A stretch of DNA of 64,000 nucleotides from Chenopodium formosanum (lineage: Eukaryota > Streptophyta > Magnoliopsida > Caryophyllales > Amaranthaceae), in assembly GCA_024500155.1 (NCBI GenBank), contig CM044860.1:7798501-7862500 (forward strand), written 5' to 3'. Below, piece by piece: positions 46,660-58,204 of the stretch (the stretch's first letter is position 1; each line of letters opens with the position of its first letter). The translations under genes and the position numbers were made by a program. The notes beneath the pieces are model-generated. The model saw only the letters and a program-made list of their open reading frames with translations, ran no database searches and was not told the origin of the DNA.

Positions 46660-46866
46660 GGGTTTGTTTGGCATCATTTTTGGTTTTTAGTTTGCTATTT
46701 TTTTTAAAACCAAAAATAGAAAACAAGAAAAAAGTGTTTCTACTTTGCTGTTGTCAGTTTTCAAAATTATCATGATTTTAATAAGTTTAAATAATTTTTG
46801 ATTCATTATGCGACATATATCACATACTTTTAAAAAACAGAAACCACAGCAATGTCAAACGAACCA
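46660..46866 (+). mobile_element. MITE with GGTTTGTTTGGCAT-type ends
   Basis: The ends GGTTTGTTTGGCATCATTTT and, inverted, GGTTCGTTTGACATTGCTGT pair. The core has GTTGTCAGTTTTCAAAATTA, shared with 9453-10198 and with 60706-60946 (inverted). Confidence 0.65.
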
Positions 46867-47324
46867 TAACCAATTGAAGTATCTCTAATCCTTTACTCAC
46901 CTAATTAAATGTTTTATGAGTCACATGTAAGCCAGGCATGTCAATAAAGAAAAGAGAAGCCCACTTCAACTTATAAAAACAATTACCTAAAGTATGAAAG
47001 GAAACTGTTTTGGGTCAGCCTTGCCACCCTAGCGTGCCCATTAATTCTCTAATTGGGCAGCCCGTATTTATTTCTAGTCTAATTGAGCCCATCAGCCCAG
47101 TCGTTTGGGCTCGGGAGTATAATCCTTTATTTATTTCTCTAATAAATGTAACTCAAAACTCATGAGAGTCTTAATGATGGCTACATTATTCCCAGTCTTG
47201 TGCTTTTAGGTGACTAATGCCTTAAATCGTCAACATATTCAGAATCACAGTGGGTGTACAAGGAAAACAATATACAATAAGCAATTGCCACGCTCGACAC
47301 TTTGTAGAATTCTACTTTATATAT
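46867..47324. other. Gene-free stretch
   Basis: No gene or complete repeat was recognised. It leads into the germin-like fragment. Confidence 0.45.
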
Positions 47325-47610
47325 TCTCGACACTTAACACGAAATATTTATCCACCTGTAGTGTATATTTTGCTTCCGCTTGAGTACACAACCCTCATTT
47401 GCATCCCCGTGGGGTTGGAGGTGTTCATTCGACGGACAGAACCCTATATATGTTTTTTTTTTTTTTTTTCGTTGACCTCTAACAACAAAACTCGATCTTT
47501 GACATGGTATTTACTAACAAACGGGACATAATAGTGTTCCCTCAAGGCCTCAAGACTAACTACTGTACGTATAATCCACTTCCATATATGAATTAACCCT
47601 AGGAACAACA
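47325..47610 (+). pseudogene. Decayed germin-like protein fragment
   Basis: Pieces of the germin-like exon 2 appear in order: CGACACTTAACAC (as in PALNT), ACAACCCTCATTTGCATCCC followed by CGTGGGGTTGGAGG (the metal-binding HLHPRG box), AGAACCCTATATATG (GTLYA), AACAACAAAACTC (NNK), GACATAATAGTGTTCCCTCA (IVFPQ) and AATCCACTTCCATATATGAA (IHFQ). A poly-T tract at 47453-47469, frameshifts and a small insertion break it. No exon 1 is visible nearby. Confidence 0.75.
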
Positions 47611-48033
47611 ATTCTGTCACAATTAAAATACAAATTTGATTAGCCCAAGATGATACTGATGTAAGGTAATCTTGGTGTTAATTATAGTCCGTATGTACTT
47701 AATATTGGTGCTAATGTGCTATCCACAGTATAGCAAACACATAATGTGCTCTAAAATTGTCAAAATCGAATTAATAGTACTTCATTTTTATTTCTTTTTG
47801 CCTAGGTCTATGAGGGTATGTATAGCTAAATCAATACTACTTATACATTATTTGTTTATAGAATTGATGTTTTACCTAAAATTTAATGGTTTTTAACATT
47901 TTCTTGGTGCAAACAAAAGAATGATGTATAAAGACTAGAAAAACGTTTAGGCATAGGAACATCTTAGCACAATCGATTCAATTCATTTGCAAGTTCAATG
48001 CATGTGTATAATTCTGTATGGCTGTGCGAGTGG

Positions 48034-48046
48034 GGGGGGGGGGGTG
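48034..48046 (+). repeat. Poly-G run
   Basis: Twelve or more consecutive G in an AT-rich context. The following sequence (TAAGACCTACATCGAGG, minus strand) resembles a worn SINE B-box, so it may sit in an old SINE. Confidence 0.5.
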
Positions 48047-48929
48047 CGATTGGATTCCACAGGGCCATATGCTAGTAAAAGACTCAAACTTAAGACCTAC
48101 ATCGAGGTTATTATGTATTCGAATGGTCAATATATACCATCAACAAAGTAGTACATCTACAAAAACAATAATTGTAGGTCCAAAATCATAAAAAAAAAAA
48201 AAAAAAATCTACATACAAAATTACAAGAATGTGGAAAGTTATTGATGTATGAACAAATGAAATAAATAGAGAATCATATCACACGATAGGAATAGAGAAC
48301 ACTAGACATGACATGCATTAAATATGATGGTGAAACATGTCAAATTATTTGCTCTAGCCTCTAATTACTCTATACAAATATAATATATTACAAGTCAGTG
48401 TATAGCAAATTATTATGCCACTAATTAAATTTCAAATTGCTTATTGATTCTCCCAATTATATATAATCCGATATCTAAGCACATTCAAATTTGTATTTTA
48501 TGACCTAATAAAAATTCTATTAGATGAAGATTCCTTTTATTAGGCCCTCATAGGTTTAATGTGAAACATTTTCAATAATTTTCATGAAAAACATATTTTC
48601 AAAGAAAAGTACAATTGCACTTTATTTGGTTGCATACAAGAAAAGTTCAAGAAAAATAAAAAATAGAAGTGAATATGAGGATGGATGAGAGGGAAGTAAA
48701 AAAGAGGTAAGGAGGAGGGAGAAAAATGTAGATTCTCTTACTTTGTAAAGAAAAGTGTTTTCCATTAATAAGGATACAATTTTCCACTATTGGGAAAATT
48801 GTTTTCCACCCCTTCACAAACCTAATAAAAGAAAACGAGAAAATCATTTTCCATACAAACATTTTACTTCAAATAAAACGGGGCCTTATTTATCCAACTC
48901 ATCAATCCCCTCCTGATAAGATTGGTAGA
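48047..48929. other. Gene-free stretch
   Basis: AT-rich with a poly-A tract at 48190-48207. No gene was recognised. Confidence 0.45.
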
Positions 48930-49042
48930 ATAGTAATAAGAGAATATAATCTCAAACGACTCCAAGTGCTCCTTGGGAGATCGAGTCAAACTAGCGACCT
49001 CCAAATCACAAGCTTAACCCGGCCCCTTACCATTAGTTAAGC
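48930..49042 (-). mobile_element. Second-family tRNA-derived SINE
   Basis: On the minus strand, TTAACTAATGGTAAGG (A-box-like) is followed about 35 bases later by GGAGGTCGCTAGTTTGACTC (B-box-like). This is the arrangement of a tRNA-derived pol III promoter. It differs in sequence from the neighbouring SINE. Confidence 0.5.
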
Positions 49043-49044
49043 AA

Positions 49045-49140
49045 TTTTTTTTAGAGAGCCATAAGGGCAAGGTGATGAAAATCGATTCCATGATCACCTA
49101 AAACCGGGAGGAAAACTTTAAAGTAGTTAAAGAATCTACT
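49045..49140 (-). mobile_element. tRNA-derived SINE copy, inverted
   Basis: On the minus strand, TCATGGAATCGATTTTCATC, then CCTTGCCCTTATGGCTCTCT, then AAAAAAAA. This matches the B-box and 3' end of the SINE copies at 41278 and 51515. Confidence 0.6.
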
Positions 49141-49786
49141 CCTTTTGTACCCAATTTAAGCAATCATTTTGTAGATTTGTTAAATAAATTACAATTACAA
49201 GATAATTTTAGAGCACAATTACAAGATAAAAGAGCACAATTAAACCCTAATACAGTTGTATATATACTCGACCTAATCCTTGATCAATTTCGAATTAGTC
49301 TCCGATCTCCTTCCTTAGTTTGAAGATATCTTAGCTTCCAAATTGCAAAGTTCTGGCCCCCGTACAAGTGCCATGAACTATGCTTGTATAGTTGTACTAA
49401 ACTTCAAATTACTTTATTAGTTCCCAAAATCTGATTGAGTTTTAATGGAATCTTATTAATGTGCTGGGCTTTATATTTTTATTTGACTTTTTGTCACCCT
49501 AATTTGTCAGCTAATTACAATTTGTTAACTATGGAAATCACTAATGTGGCACAGGATTGGCATATATGGATTATAATTCAATGAAAGTTTGCTTTTAAGG
49601 CTATGTGAAGTTCGACTAATTTCAAAATTTTAATGCTAGCTTGTTTAGCATTTGACTAATTAAATTGGAACAAATTTGGTTATTAATTAATTAAAAAAAA
49701 AACTCGGTACATAGTTTATGTATGATGATAAAAATAAGACAAATAATAAATAATGCATCCCTGAGCTTAGGGCTGAATATAAGATA

Positions 49787-50119
49787 CTCTCTTTGTGATT
49801 TAATAAGTGTTACACTTACTAAATGTGGTCGTATTTTAATAAGTGTTACACTTTTCTTTTTGGCAAAAAAACTACATTTTTATATTATATATCTCCTCTG
49901 TCATGGTCCCCACCCAAATCCACGGCTACTTTTTTTTATTATTTTTTTTTATTATTATTATTTATATATTTTTCAATAAATTATTAACACCACTATCTAA
50001 CTTTTACAATCTTTTAATACTCAAACTACCCCACTTACCTCTTATTTTATTTAAGTCAATTGATTTGCTTAAAATTATGTAGCGGTCAAAGTGTAACACT
50101 TATTAAATCACGGAGGGAG
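49787..50119. mobile_element. Stowaway-like MITE
   Basis: CTCTCTTTGTGATTTAATAA at the left pairs with the inverse of the right end (CTCCCTCCGTGATTTAATAA), and the pairing extends through GTGTTACACTT. TA flanks both ends. An extra copy of TTTAATAAGTGTTACACTT lies at 49833. Confidence 0.8.
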
Positions 50120-50974
50120 TAAAATTTGTTATATACATCCGGGTGTACCGTACACTCAACTAACCTAAGGTTAGTTTTTTCTCTTCATTTGATGATAAAA
50201 TTAAAAACAATCATCAAAGTGGGAACAAATACTCATGGGTATACGATATATCCGGGTGTATATAACAATCTCTTAATATAAGATAGAAGATCTAAGAAGA
50301 TCAAGAAAGAAATATTAAAAGTTACTCGTATTAATTAAAGAAGGTTATGTTATATATAGCCCTTAGGGTTACAAATAAGCATTTATGGCCTGTTTTGTTC
50401 ACCTTATTTTCACTTGTTTTAGATGTAATAAATTCAGATAAGTTCGGTTAAGTTCAAATAAGTCCAATTCAGGAAAAATAAGTTCTAATAAGAGTTACCC
50501 AAGTACAAAATCAAGTGAATTAATATATTTTCTAATTTGGTATTAATTTAGGAATGCATGAGAAAATAACGTACAAATCAGCGTAGTTAATGTTACATTT
50601 TTATTTATGCATTTTTTTAACACCACATTTGTTTTTTCTTTTTTAAAACAGTTTTAAAAAAAATTTAAAACAGTTAGAAAAAAAAAAGGAGGTAATTTAT
50701 AACCCTTTTTTTTTTAACCAACAGATGATTTTGTCATAAATTAATTTAATAATAACCATACCGCACTCCATATTAAATCAAATATAATAATTTCTTATAT
50801 AAATACATGCATGTGCTCCCTAACTATTTAGTACAGTACGATGAAGGATAATTAAGTCAAATTTGATCTACTAATATCATTATTAATGTGGGGGCAAGCA
50901 CAATTTCTGACCTTAATTAGCAGTTCTCACGTTTAATTTGACAAATAACGAACACAGTTAGTGCTGCATTTGGC
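50120..50974. other. Upstream region of the first germin-like gene
   Basis: AT-rich. It contains two similar ATCCGGGTGTA motifs (near 50138 and 50249) and AAGTTC/AAATAAGT repeats at 50420-50500, both probably from old MITEs. No gene was recognised. Confidence 0.4.
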
Positions 50975-50983
50975 TATAAATAG
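50975..50983 (+). promoter_or_regulatory. TATA box of the first germin-like gene
   Basis: TATAAATAG within GGCTATAAATAGGC, 130 bases before the ATG. The second germin-like gene has the same core within GCCTATAAATAGCC. Confidence 0.7.
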
Positions 50984-51104
50984 GCATCATAAATACCTCA
51001 TTTATGCAATAACCTCAAAGTAGCAAACAAAAGAGAGATATAAATTACTCCATAATTAATAATTTATCGAAAGAATTATTTATTATTACTAATAATAGCA
51101 CATT

Positions 51105-52577
51105 ATGGAGAAGATTAGAGTAGCTAATATAGCAATTTTGGGCATGACTATTTGTTGCATGGCCTTTTGCTTTAATGTGGCTATTGCCTCTGATCCTGGT
51201 CTTCTTCAAGACTTCTGCGTGAGTGCAACTGATCCTCATTCCGCAGGTATATATATTACATTATTCACCAAAATTATACTCCATTTCGAAATTTTATTGA
51301 TTATGCTTTTCACATTCTTACTTTATGGAGTATGTATGAAATATTTAATTTTTAGTTATGAGTCGTTACACCTCTCTTTTTAGTCTTTACCCTACACATA
51401 AAGATTAACTTTTTACCCACTTATTTATGACATACTTAATTACTTTTGCCTAAGACTACTTCCAAAGAATATTTAAAAAAAAAATAAAAAAAAATAGTAT
51501 AAATAAATATATATTGAGAGTGAGAGACAGCCCAAATGGTTAGAGCTTTCTTCCCAATTTCAAGAGATTCTGGGATCGATTCTCACCCCGGCCCCGCCCT
51601 TATGGCTCTCTAAACGCCAAAAATAAATGTATATTTAACATTGTATACATTCGGGGTTACATTACATCAAAAACTATTTTTTTTTTCTTCTTTTGCTTAT
51701 ACATAAGCTTTTAAAGATGATTTATTAGTATTATGTTTCATTTTAGTTTTGCCTTAAATTAAATAGAATAGTTGTCCAATTATACTGATATCTTTTTCAT
51801 TTCAGAAGGGGGTCTAAAATGAAATAAATTGGTGCCCTATTTTACGTTTAAATTCTCTCATTAGTAGCCTTACAAAGGGATTTTTTTTTTCTTTTTTTTT
51901 TACAAAGTTTTCAAACACTTACCTAGTTAATTTTCTAATATTCCGTACATGTTGATGATTTATTTCTCTGTAAATTTTATTTTTCAGTGTTTGTCAATGG
52001 GAAATTCTGCAAAAATCCAAACGACGTCAAAGTGACTGATTTCTTATTCAAAGGGTTTAATAAGCCTGGAAATACAAACAACCTTCAAGAAGCATCCGCC
52101 ACGATAGTAGACGTTAACCTATTCCCGGCACTTAACACACTAGGGGTCACCATTGCTCGTGTAGACTTTGGGCCTTATGGCCTAAACACTCCTCATTTGC
52201 ATCACCGTGGATCTGAGGCTTTCGCGGTGATAGAGGGAACCCTATACGCTGGTTTTGTTACATCCGATAACAAACTCTTTGACACGGTAATTACCAAGGG
52301 GGACGTGATTGCGTTCCCCCAAGGTCTAATCCACTTCCAAATGAACATGGATAACACAGATGCTTATGCAATAGCTGCATTTGGTAGTCAAAACCCGGGA
52401 AGAATTAATGTTCCTAATAGTTTATTTGGAACTTCACCGCGAATTTTGGATGATGTTCTTACTAAGGGATTTCAGGTGAGTGTGATGGACATTGAACGAC
52501 TTCGAGCACAATTTAATAACACGTCCATTGATACCGGGAGATCCATTCTCAAGTTGCTATCTGAACGTTCTTATTAA
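51105..52577 (+). CDS. Germin-like protein 1 (cupin)
   Basis: Secreted cupin glycoprotein of 243 residues. Germin-like proteins are apoplastic homo-oligomers, and some have oxalate oxidase or superoxide dismutase activity. Two exons, 51105-51246 and 51988-52577, are joined in phase 1. Signal peptide about 1-28 (ends AIAS). C38 and C55 are placed to form the conserved N-terminal disulfide. Germin box 1 reads NTPHLHHRGSE, with metal ligands H117, H119 and E124. The fourth ligand is H163 in FPQGLIHFQ. An FNNTS site near the C-terminus allows N-glycosylation. The usual box HxHPxxxE has His in place of Pro (HLHHRGSE). Intron 1 contains a SINE. The gene sits in the same orientation as a second copy at 61303, with a decayed third copy to the left. 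Enzyme activity cannot be read from sequence. Confidence 0.93.
51515..51628 (+). mobile_element. tRNA-derived SINE in the germin-like 1 intron
   Basis: CCCAAATGGTTAGAGC (A-box part), CTGGGATCGATTCTCACCCC (B-box), CCGCCCTTATGGCTCTCTAA, then CAAAAATAAA. It aligns over its length to 41278-41392. Confidence 0.7.
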
Positions 52578-53893
52578 TAGCCTTAATCCAAAACCTAAAT
52601 AAGATGCATGTTTGCCCATCATATTATATTCTATCATTAGATTGAATATAATCTATAATAATAGGTAATTACAAGTATAAGTATGTATTCCGTAATACTT
52701 GTAACGTTTGTGATGTTTTTTTTACTTGAGTTTGTCTCCTACGTACTTCTGTAGTACGTATGCTTGTATTGTCTCTACATGACAACATGTAGTGTTCTGT
52801 ATGTTTCAATAATAATTTAATTTGGTGGTTAAGTTTTCAATTCGCAATAAATGATTGCTTTTTCAGTTTTTCTCAACCATGCACGAGCTCAATAAATACA
52901 ATATAATGACTATTAATTGGGAATTAATCTTATGTAAGGTGGCAACACCATGAGCTCAATAAATACACTTTTTAGTTTAGTCATCAAATGCGAGTAAAAA
53001 CTGAAATTGTATTATCAATCGAAAATTAACTTTATATAAAGTGGTCACACCATGTGCCTAGTTACATACATATAAAAATTTGTGTTACTCAGTATATTAG
53101 GGGATAACAAAACATAATTAATTTTTGAAGGACAATGATATATGCATTTATTCTTAAATCTATATCCAATGTAAGTATTAGACTACCAACAGTGGTATAA
53201 AGTTGAAAATTCATGACAAAAACACATGTAAATCGATGTTATTTATGAATATCTATTCTTAATGTTTTCCCTTATTGTAATATTTTCCTTTGAACTATAT
53301 ATGTTTATCATTTTACTTTATAAAATGCATGCATGCATGGACATGCCAGCCAAACACATACACGTTTGTGTCATTGTGTGGCCTCTAAAAACCTAACAAA
53401 TCTTCCGCCAACACTTCGAAGAGGTCCATGTCGTGCAAATAGCGTCTTTCACGGGTGCGAGGCAGTGCACGGCCGTGTTATATATCGATCATATCGATGA
53501 TCAATGCTACCATTGCACTTCCTTCTTCGTTACATACTGAACGTACAATTGCTTGTAATTTCCATAACTATACGTCTATACCCAAGAACCAAACACAACA
53601 CCTGGCCTTCATGACATATGCTATTGTCTTGCTCCTATATTTTCTTATTTGAACCAGCCTTTTTTTTTCTTTATTTATTTTAGTATAAATAAATGGAAAA
53701 AAGATATATGTAGCCCTTTATGTAAGAAACTAAAAGTGAAAAGAATTGACAATAAATAAATATTTATTACACCGATTTACTCGTGAATTGTCGATAAATT
53801 CCCAACTTAGTACAGTACTAAAAAGGAAGTATATTAAATACTTAAATATAGCATTCCCAAGGGTTGCATATAACATTACCCCTAAATAAATTA
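52578..53893. other. Germin-like 1 3' UTR and gene-free stretch
   Basis: An AATAATAA-type poly(A) signal region lies near 52810. The 53390-53650 piece is less AT-rich than its surroundings but has no recognisable exon. Confidence 0.45.
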
Positions 53894-54357
53894 CTCCCTC
53901 CGTCCCTAAATTACATTCCTGGTTTCTACTTTGGGTATTCTAAAATTACATTCCTCCTTTCTATTTTTAGTAAGTTTTTTTTTTTTTTTCCAAATATCCC
54001 AAATCAACTCTTTTTTTCTGTTGTATATTTAATGTTTTCTCACTCTTACTATCCTAATCTCACTCTTATTTTCTCTCTCCATCGTTTTTCTCAAGTTTGT
54101 ACTTTCCATAACTAACCTAATGAATATGATTGAATCTTAATTTTCAATTAGAAGCATGTTATTGGTCTTTTTTTTTTTGCAAAGGATTGATGACATGGCA
54201 TCATTAATCATTAATCTATCTTTGTTTTACTCAAAGACATCATTTAATGTTTTGTATTTCCCATTGAAATATTTCATTATTGTTATTTGTCTTATTCTTT
54301 CCTCCTTAATTCCCGTATAATTTTACAAACAAGAATGTAATTTAGGGACGGAGGGAG
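53894..54357. mobile_element. Stowaway-like MITE, 464 bp
   Basis: The 25-bp terminal inverted repeat is perfect: CTCCCTCCGTCCCTAAATTA plus CATTC at the left and its inverse at the right. TA flanks both sides. ATTACATTCCT recurs at 53944. Confidence 0.9.
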
Positions 54358-54658
54358 TAATGTAATCTTACATTATCATTGAAGGAAATGTCAAATTCTA
54401 GAGGAGAGAGTAAATACTGGTGTGGGCATACCTGGGGAGAGAAGGAGGTCAGAATTGTAATTTGCAAAAGGAGATTACTTGAAAAAGTTGGTTTTTTGTT
54501 TGAACATTTAATTTCTCACTGATTAAAATTTAAAATAATGGTCAATGGACCAACTCCTATGAATCTATGATATTCAATTCCTATGATCGTAAATTCGGTT
54601 CAATTAATAATTCGTTTACTTTGAGTGTCAACTTTTCATTTTCCTTCTTGGTTTATTA

Positions 54659-54753
54659 CTCCCTCATTCCTTTTTTATTTCCATCACGGGTCTATTTTTT
54701 GTGAGAATTTAATGAGTCATATAGTGTAAAAAAACTAGAAGAAAGGAAGGGAG
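54659..54753. mobile_element. Stowaway-like MITE, 95 bp
   Basis: CTCCCTCATTCCTTTTT at the left and the inverse of GAAAGGAAGGGAG at the right, flanked by TA. Confidence 0.7.
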
Positions 54754-55191
54754 TATTGAATTTTTTTATTTATACATGTGTAAATATTTAAAATAAATAA
54801 ACTCGACTCCGTATTCCTTTGTACAAGTGCCTGAAATTTCAACTCTCCATTAGCTATAACCTACAATAAAAAATTAAAAGAGATTCCATCTCAAAACTAC
54901 TTCGTATATGATAAAAGGATAATGCCTTGGCCATATAATATGTACTCGTATTAAATTAATTTTCTCTTTTGGCACTGATGTATTGTTTGAAAAAACTATA
55001 CCCCATAATTTTGGTACAACGTCAAGGGAACTAAACGGGTGAACAAGTACATTACATTTTTTTTTTTTTTTTTTATGTAACTTGTCCCCCAAAATAATAA
55101 AGGAGTCTTAGATGCCTACTATTCTCATACATACATTTTACATACATATATTTGGTTAATTATATCTTTAATTGTGTATTAATGTATAGTA
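54754..55191. other. Gene-free stretch
   Basis: AT-rich, with a poly-T tract at 55056-55073. Nothing was recognised. Confidence 0.45.
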
Positions 55192-55511
55192 CTTCCTCTG
55201 TCTCTAAAAGAACAACCCATTTAAGCATTTTTCATGGGGATAAAGAAACTAAAATGAGAAATACTCCGTTATGTACAAGTGTATGAAGAAGCTAATAAAA
55301 GTACGAGTACATTGAAAAGGTAAATTTACATGAGCTTTGCAAAAAAGTAAAAAGAGAAAGTAATAAAAGCACATGAAAAAACAAATTTTATATGGAGAAC
55401 CTAATTTTGCACAAATATTATTGCAAATTAAAAGGTAATTTGATGCAAATGAGATGAACATTTTGGGACTAAAATTTGACCAAATGAATTATTTTTTTTA
55501 GAGACGGAGAG
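55192..55511. mobile_element. Stowaway-like MITE, 320 bp
   Basis: CTTCCTCTGTCTCTAAAAGA at the left pairs with the inverse of the right end (CTCTCCGTCTCTAAAAAAAA), and TA flanks both sides. Confidence 0.7.
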
Positions 55512-55832
55512 TATAAAATTTTGACATTTAAGTGATTAATGTTATAAGGAAAAGGTTAACCAAAATTTTAACTTATTACACGTTGATGATTGTCATACTG
55601 AAGCAGTGAAGTTATTACTCCATTCGTCCCTTTATTTTTGCCCAATTATTGTTGTTTGGGTTAAACTTTGAAAATTATGAGTATAAATTACCGTTAATCT
55701 ATAAAAGATAATATAGCCATAATTTTATATTTTATAAATATTATATGTTTATAATTTTTACATATATGAAAATAAAAAATATAGCCGTTTTAAGACACGT
55801 GTTGGAGATCTGGTACAATACAAAGTCTTATA

Positions 55833-56040
55833 TGTGGCTGGCCACACGGTGTGACCATCCATTATAAGGGTTACTTCATTAATGTTATAGGGGTTATTCG
55901 TTCAATTTTACAGGGGTTGCTTCATCAATGTCATAGGGGTTACGTAGGGGTTATTTGGTCAGTATTACAAGGGTTACTTCTTCAGTGTTATAAAAGTTAC
56001 TTTGTTTTTTATAAGTGGCCATATAATATGACCGGCCACA
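55833..56040. mobile_element. MITE-like element with GGGGTTACTTC repeats
   Basis: The left end TGTGGCTGGCCACACGGTGT and the inverse of the right end (TGTGGCCGGTCATATTATAT) pair imperfectly. Between them are about six spaced copies of a unit like AGGGGTTACTTCATTAATGT. No coding sequence is present. Confidence 0.5.
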
Positions 56041-56279
56041 CACAAGACGTACTGTATAATTAAATAAAGAAAAAAAATTCAAAAAAAAAAAAAACCAATT
56101 AGAAAAAGAAAAAAAAAAATAGGGACAGAGGCAATTACATACACGATTGTGAATTGCGAAAAATCAACAGAACCAAAAATTAGAATCAACGCTGTTCTCG
56201 CTCTTCACGGGTCTTCAGTAAATAATCCACGTGCAAGTGTGCAAGTTGTTATTGTTTTTTAATAAAAAGTTATTCAAGT

Positions 56280-56372
56280 AAGACTATCAGATTTATTATC
56301 AATGATTTTATTTTTATTTTTTTTTATTTTTTTTTATTTTTTTTTTATTTTATTTTTTTTATTTTTTTTTTA
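56280..56372. repeat. TTTTTATTTT simple repeat
   Basis: T-rich low-complexity tract with A at intervals. Confidence 0.8.
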
Positions 56373-56714
56373 ACTGGCTTATCAATGATTTATCTTGTAT
56401 AACTGTTAAATGCGACAAGTCAAATTAATGATTCAGCATCCTCCATTCCTCCTTAATACCTTCCTATAAAAAATTACTCCATATTATTTTTAGGCTCATA
56501 TTTGCTGAAATAAGATTGTTTATCGTCAAGTTTTCAAAAAAAGATTGTTTATAGTCAAAACATAGCATTGACGAGTTAACGACTTAGCTACAAGTTACTT
56601 GAACAAATTATGTATGTCGTACTCTAATAAAGATTATTATCAAGAACCATATATAGAAAGTTTAACATTGCATGGTAATTGTTATGGTCAATTACATTGA
56701 TGTCGTACTCTAAT

Positions 56715-56841
56715 AAGGGATAGCTTAGGTGGTTAGAGCTTTTATGTTCCCTTTCGATTACAGGGGGTATTAGGATTGAATGATCGATTCTAATTACTTG
56801 TCTTTATGACTCTTTGTAAAAAATAAATAAATAAATAAAAC
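56715..56841 (+). mobile_element. tRNA-derived SINE copy with AAAT-repeat tail
   Basis: GGGATAGCTTAGGTGGTTAG is a near-consensus pol III A-box (TAGCTTAGGTGG at 56721-56732). GATCGATTCTA is the B-box. The element ends in an A-rich (AAAT)n tail. It belongs to the same family as 41278 and 51515. Confidence 0.7.
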
Positions 56842-57270
56842 AGCTTCTTATTGTTATAATAAAATAGGTTAGTTCTCGTGCTATGTATGGTAATTATCAA
56901 TAACTATTATTAAACTATCATTTTAATTAGTTTTTTATTAAAAAAAATAAAAAAAAATAAAAAAAAAATCTAAAAAATATAGTTAACAAATTTTGATCAA
57001 AATATTGGGTTATGAAAGAGATGTTAGATATAAAATGATGTTAATGAAAATGATCAAAATTATATTAATAGTTTTGTTTTATAACTACATCAATATTTGA
57101 GTTAAAGATATGTCAAATCTTTTATTTAAATAATTATATTGTACGGAGTATAAGATTAGGGAGTTATATTTGTATAAGATTTGTTTCTGTATTAGAATTT
57201 TATTCAAAAAAAAAAAACTAAGGACACATCAGGAGATGACACTTATCATTGCTAGTGTAAGAATATTGTC
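56842..57270. other. Gene-free stretch
   Basis: AT-rich with A-tracts. Nothing was recognised. Confidence 0.45.
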
Positions 57271-57278
57271 TCAAGGGG

Positions 57279-57354
57279 AATTGATTTTGGCACACCCATT
57301 GTAAAAGCATGGTTTTTTATGCTCTCCTTACCTAGAGGTGTGTCAAAATCAATT
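57279..57354. repeat. Short foldback repeat
   Basis: AATTGATTTTGGCACACC (57279-57296) pairs with GGTGTGTCAAAATCAATT (57337-57354) with one mismatch. The loop contains GCAT...ATGC, and a third direct copy starts at 57358. Confidence 0.7.
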
Positions 57355-57621
57355 TTTGGTGTGTCAAAATCATTTTCTCTTAATAGTAATGAAAGAATGG
57401 CTCTTATTTTAGCCTTTTAGCAGCGTGTTTTTAATGTTGTTACTCTGTAGCATAATGGAGTACCATAGTGGTTCACTAGTTTAGGAATCCTTTTCTTGTT
57501 AATGAACTAGTTATATTGAGTTATTCTTCTTTGATGATAAAATTGAACTAGCACTTGCTACTTTGTACAAGTATGTTTTAATAATGTTATTACTCCGTTG
57601 CATAATGGAGTACGATAGTGG

Positions 57622-57666
57622 TTCACTCTTTTATTGATGAGCCACACCCATCAATAAAAGAGTGAA
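57622..57666. repeat. Perfect 18-bp hairpin
   Basis: TTCACTCTTTTATTGATG and its exact inverse flank a nine-base loop (AGCCACACC). No U-tract or gene end lies beside it. Confidence 0.85.
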
Positions 57667-58204
57667 TCTACTATATAAAATCACAAATTTCAGATTTCAT
57701 TTCAAAATCAGATTTCATCCCAAAATCGTATGATGATAATAGAATTGAAGAGTACGAACTTCTTATCAATCTTATATCCAAGGAATAATATGTTTAATTC
57801 TTCTAATGAACTTTTATTTATAAATGGAGTACACAAACAATGTTGGATTTATTTCCTTATATTGCGTGTAAAGTCGGTGTCGTATCACGTTTGTACTTCA
57901 TCAATTCGGTCTTTAGAAATTTAAGGGACTTTATTGGAATTATTTCAGAAAAAACTAATTAGAACATACAATTGGCGTTTTGCGTGGACAAGATAATGTT
58001 GAATTGGACCAGATTCTGGCTAGCAATTGCATTAAATGTGTTTTTCATGCATTTCATAAACAAGTATGAATTTTCCAAAAAAAAAAAAAAAAAGCTCATT
58101 AGTTTTGCCAAATTTGAACAGAGTTACATCATCAATTCTCCCGTTGAATGTGTAACTAGCCAAATATATACTTCGAATGAATGGTGATAAAAAAAAGCCA
58201 CATA
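57667..58204. other. Gene-free stretch
   Basis: Short open frames occur but no family match or splice pattern was seen. A poly-A tract lies at 58078-58093. Confidence 0.45.

Noticed and set aside
46452..46775. Open frame running through a poly-A tract (poly-Lys)
   Set aside because: Created by the poly-A tract and MITE ends.
48647..48862. Minus-strand open frame of 71 codons
   Set aside because: Hydrophobic low-complexity translation of AT-rich DNA, without gene structure.
51045..51239. Minus-strand open frame over germin-like 1 exon 1
   Set aside because: Antisense shadow of the signal peptide exon.
41278..56841. tRNA genes at the A/B-box-like segments
   Set aside because: No acceptor or anticodon stems can be paired; several related copies with A-rich ends fit SINEs.
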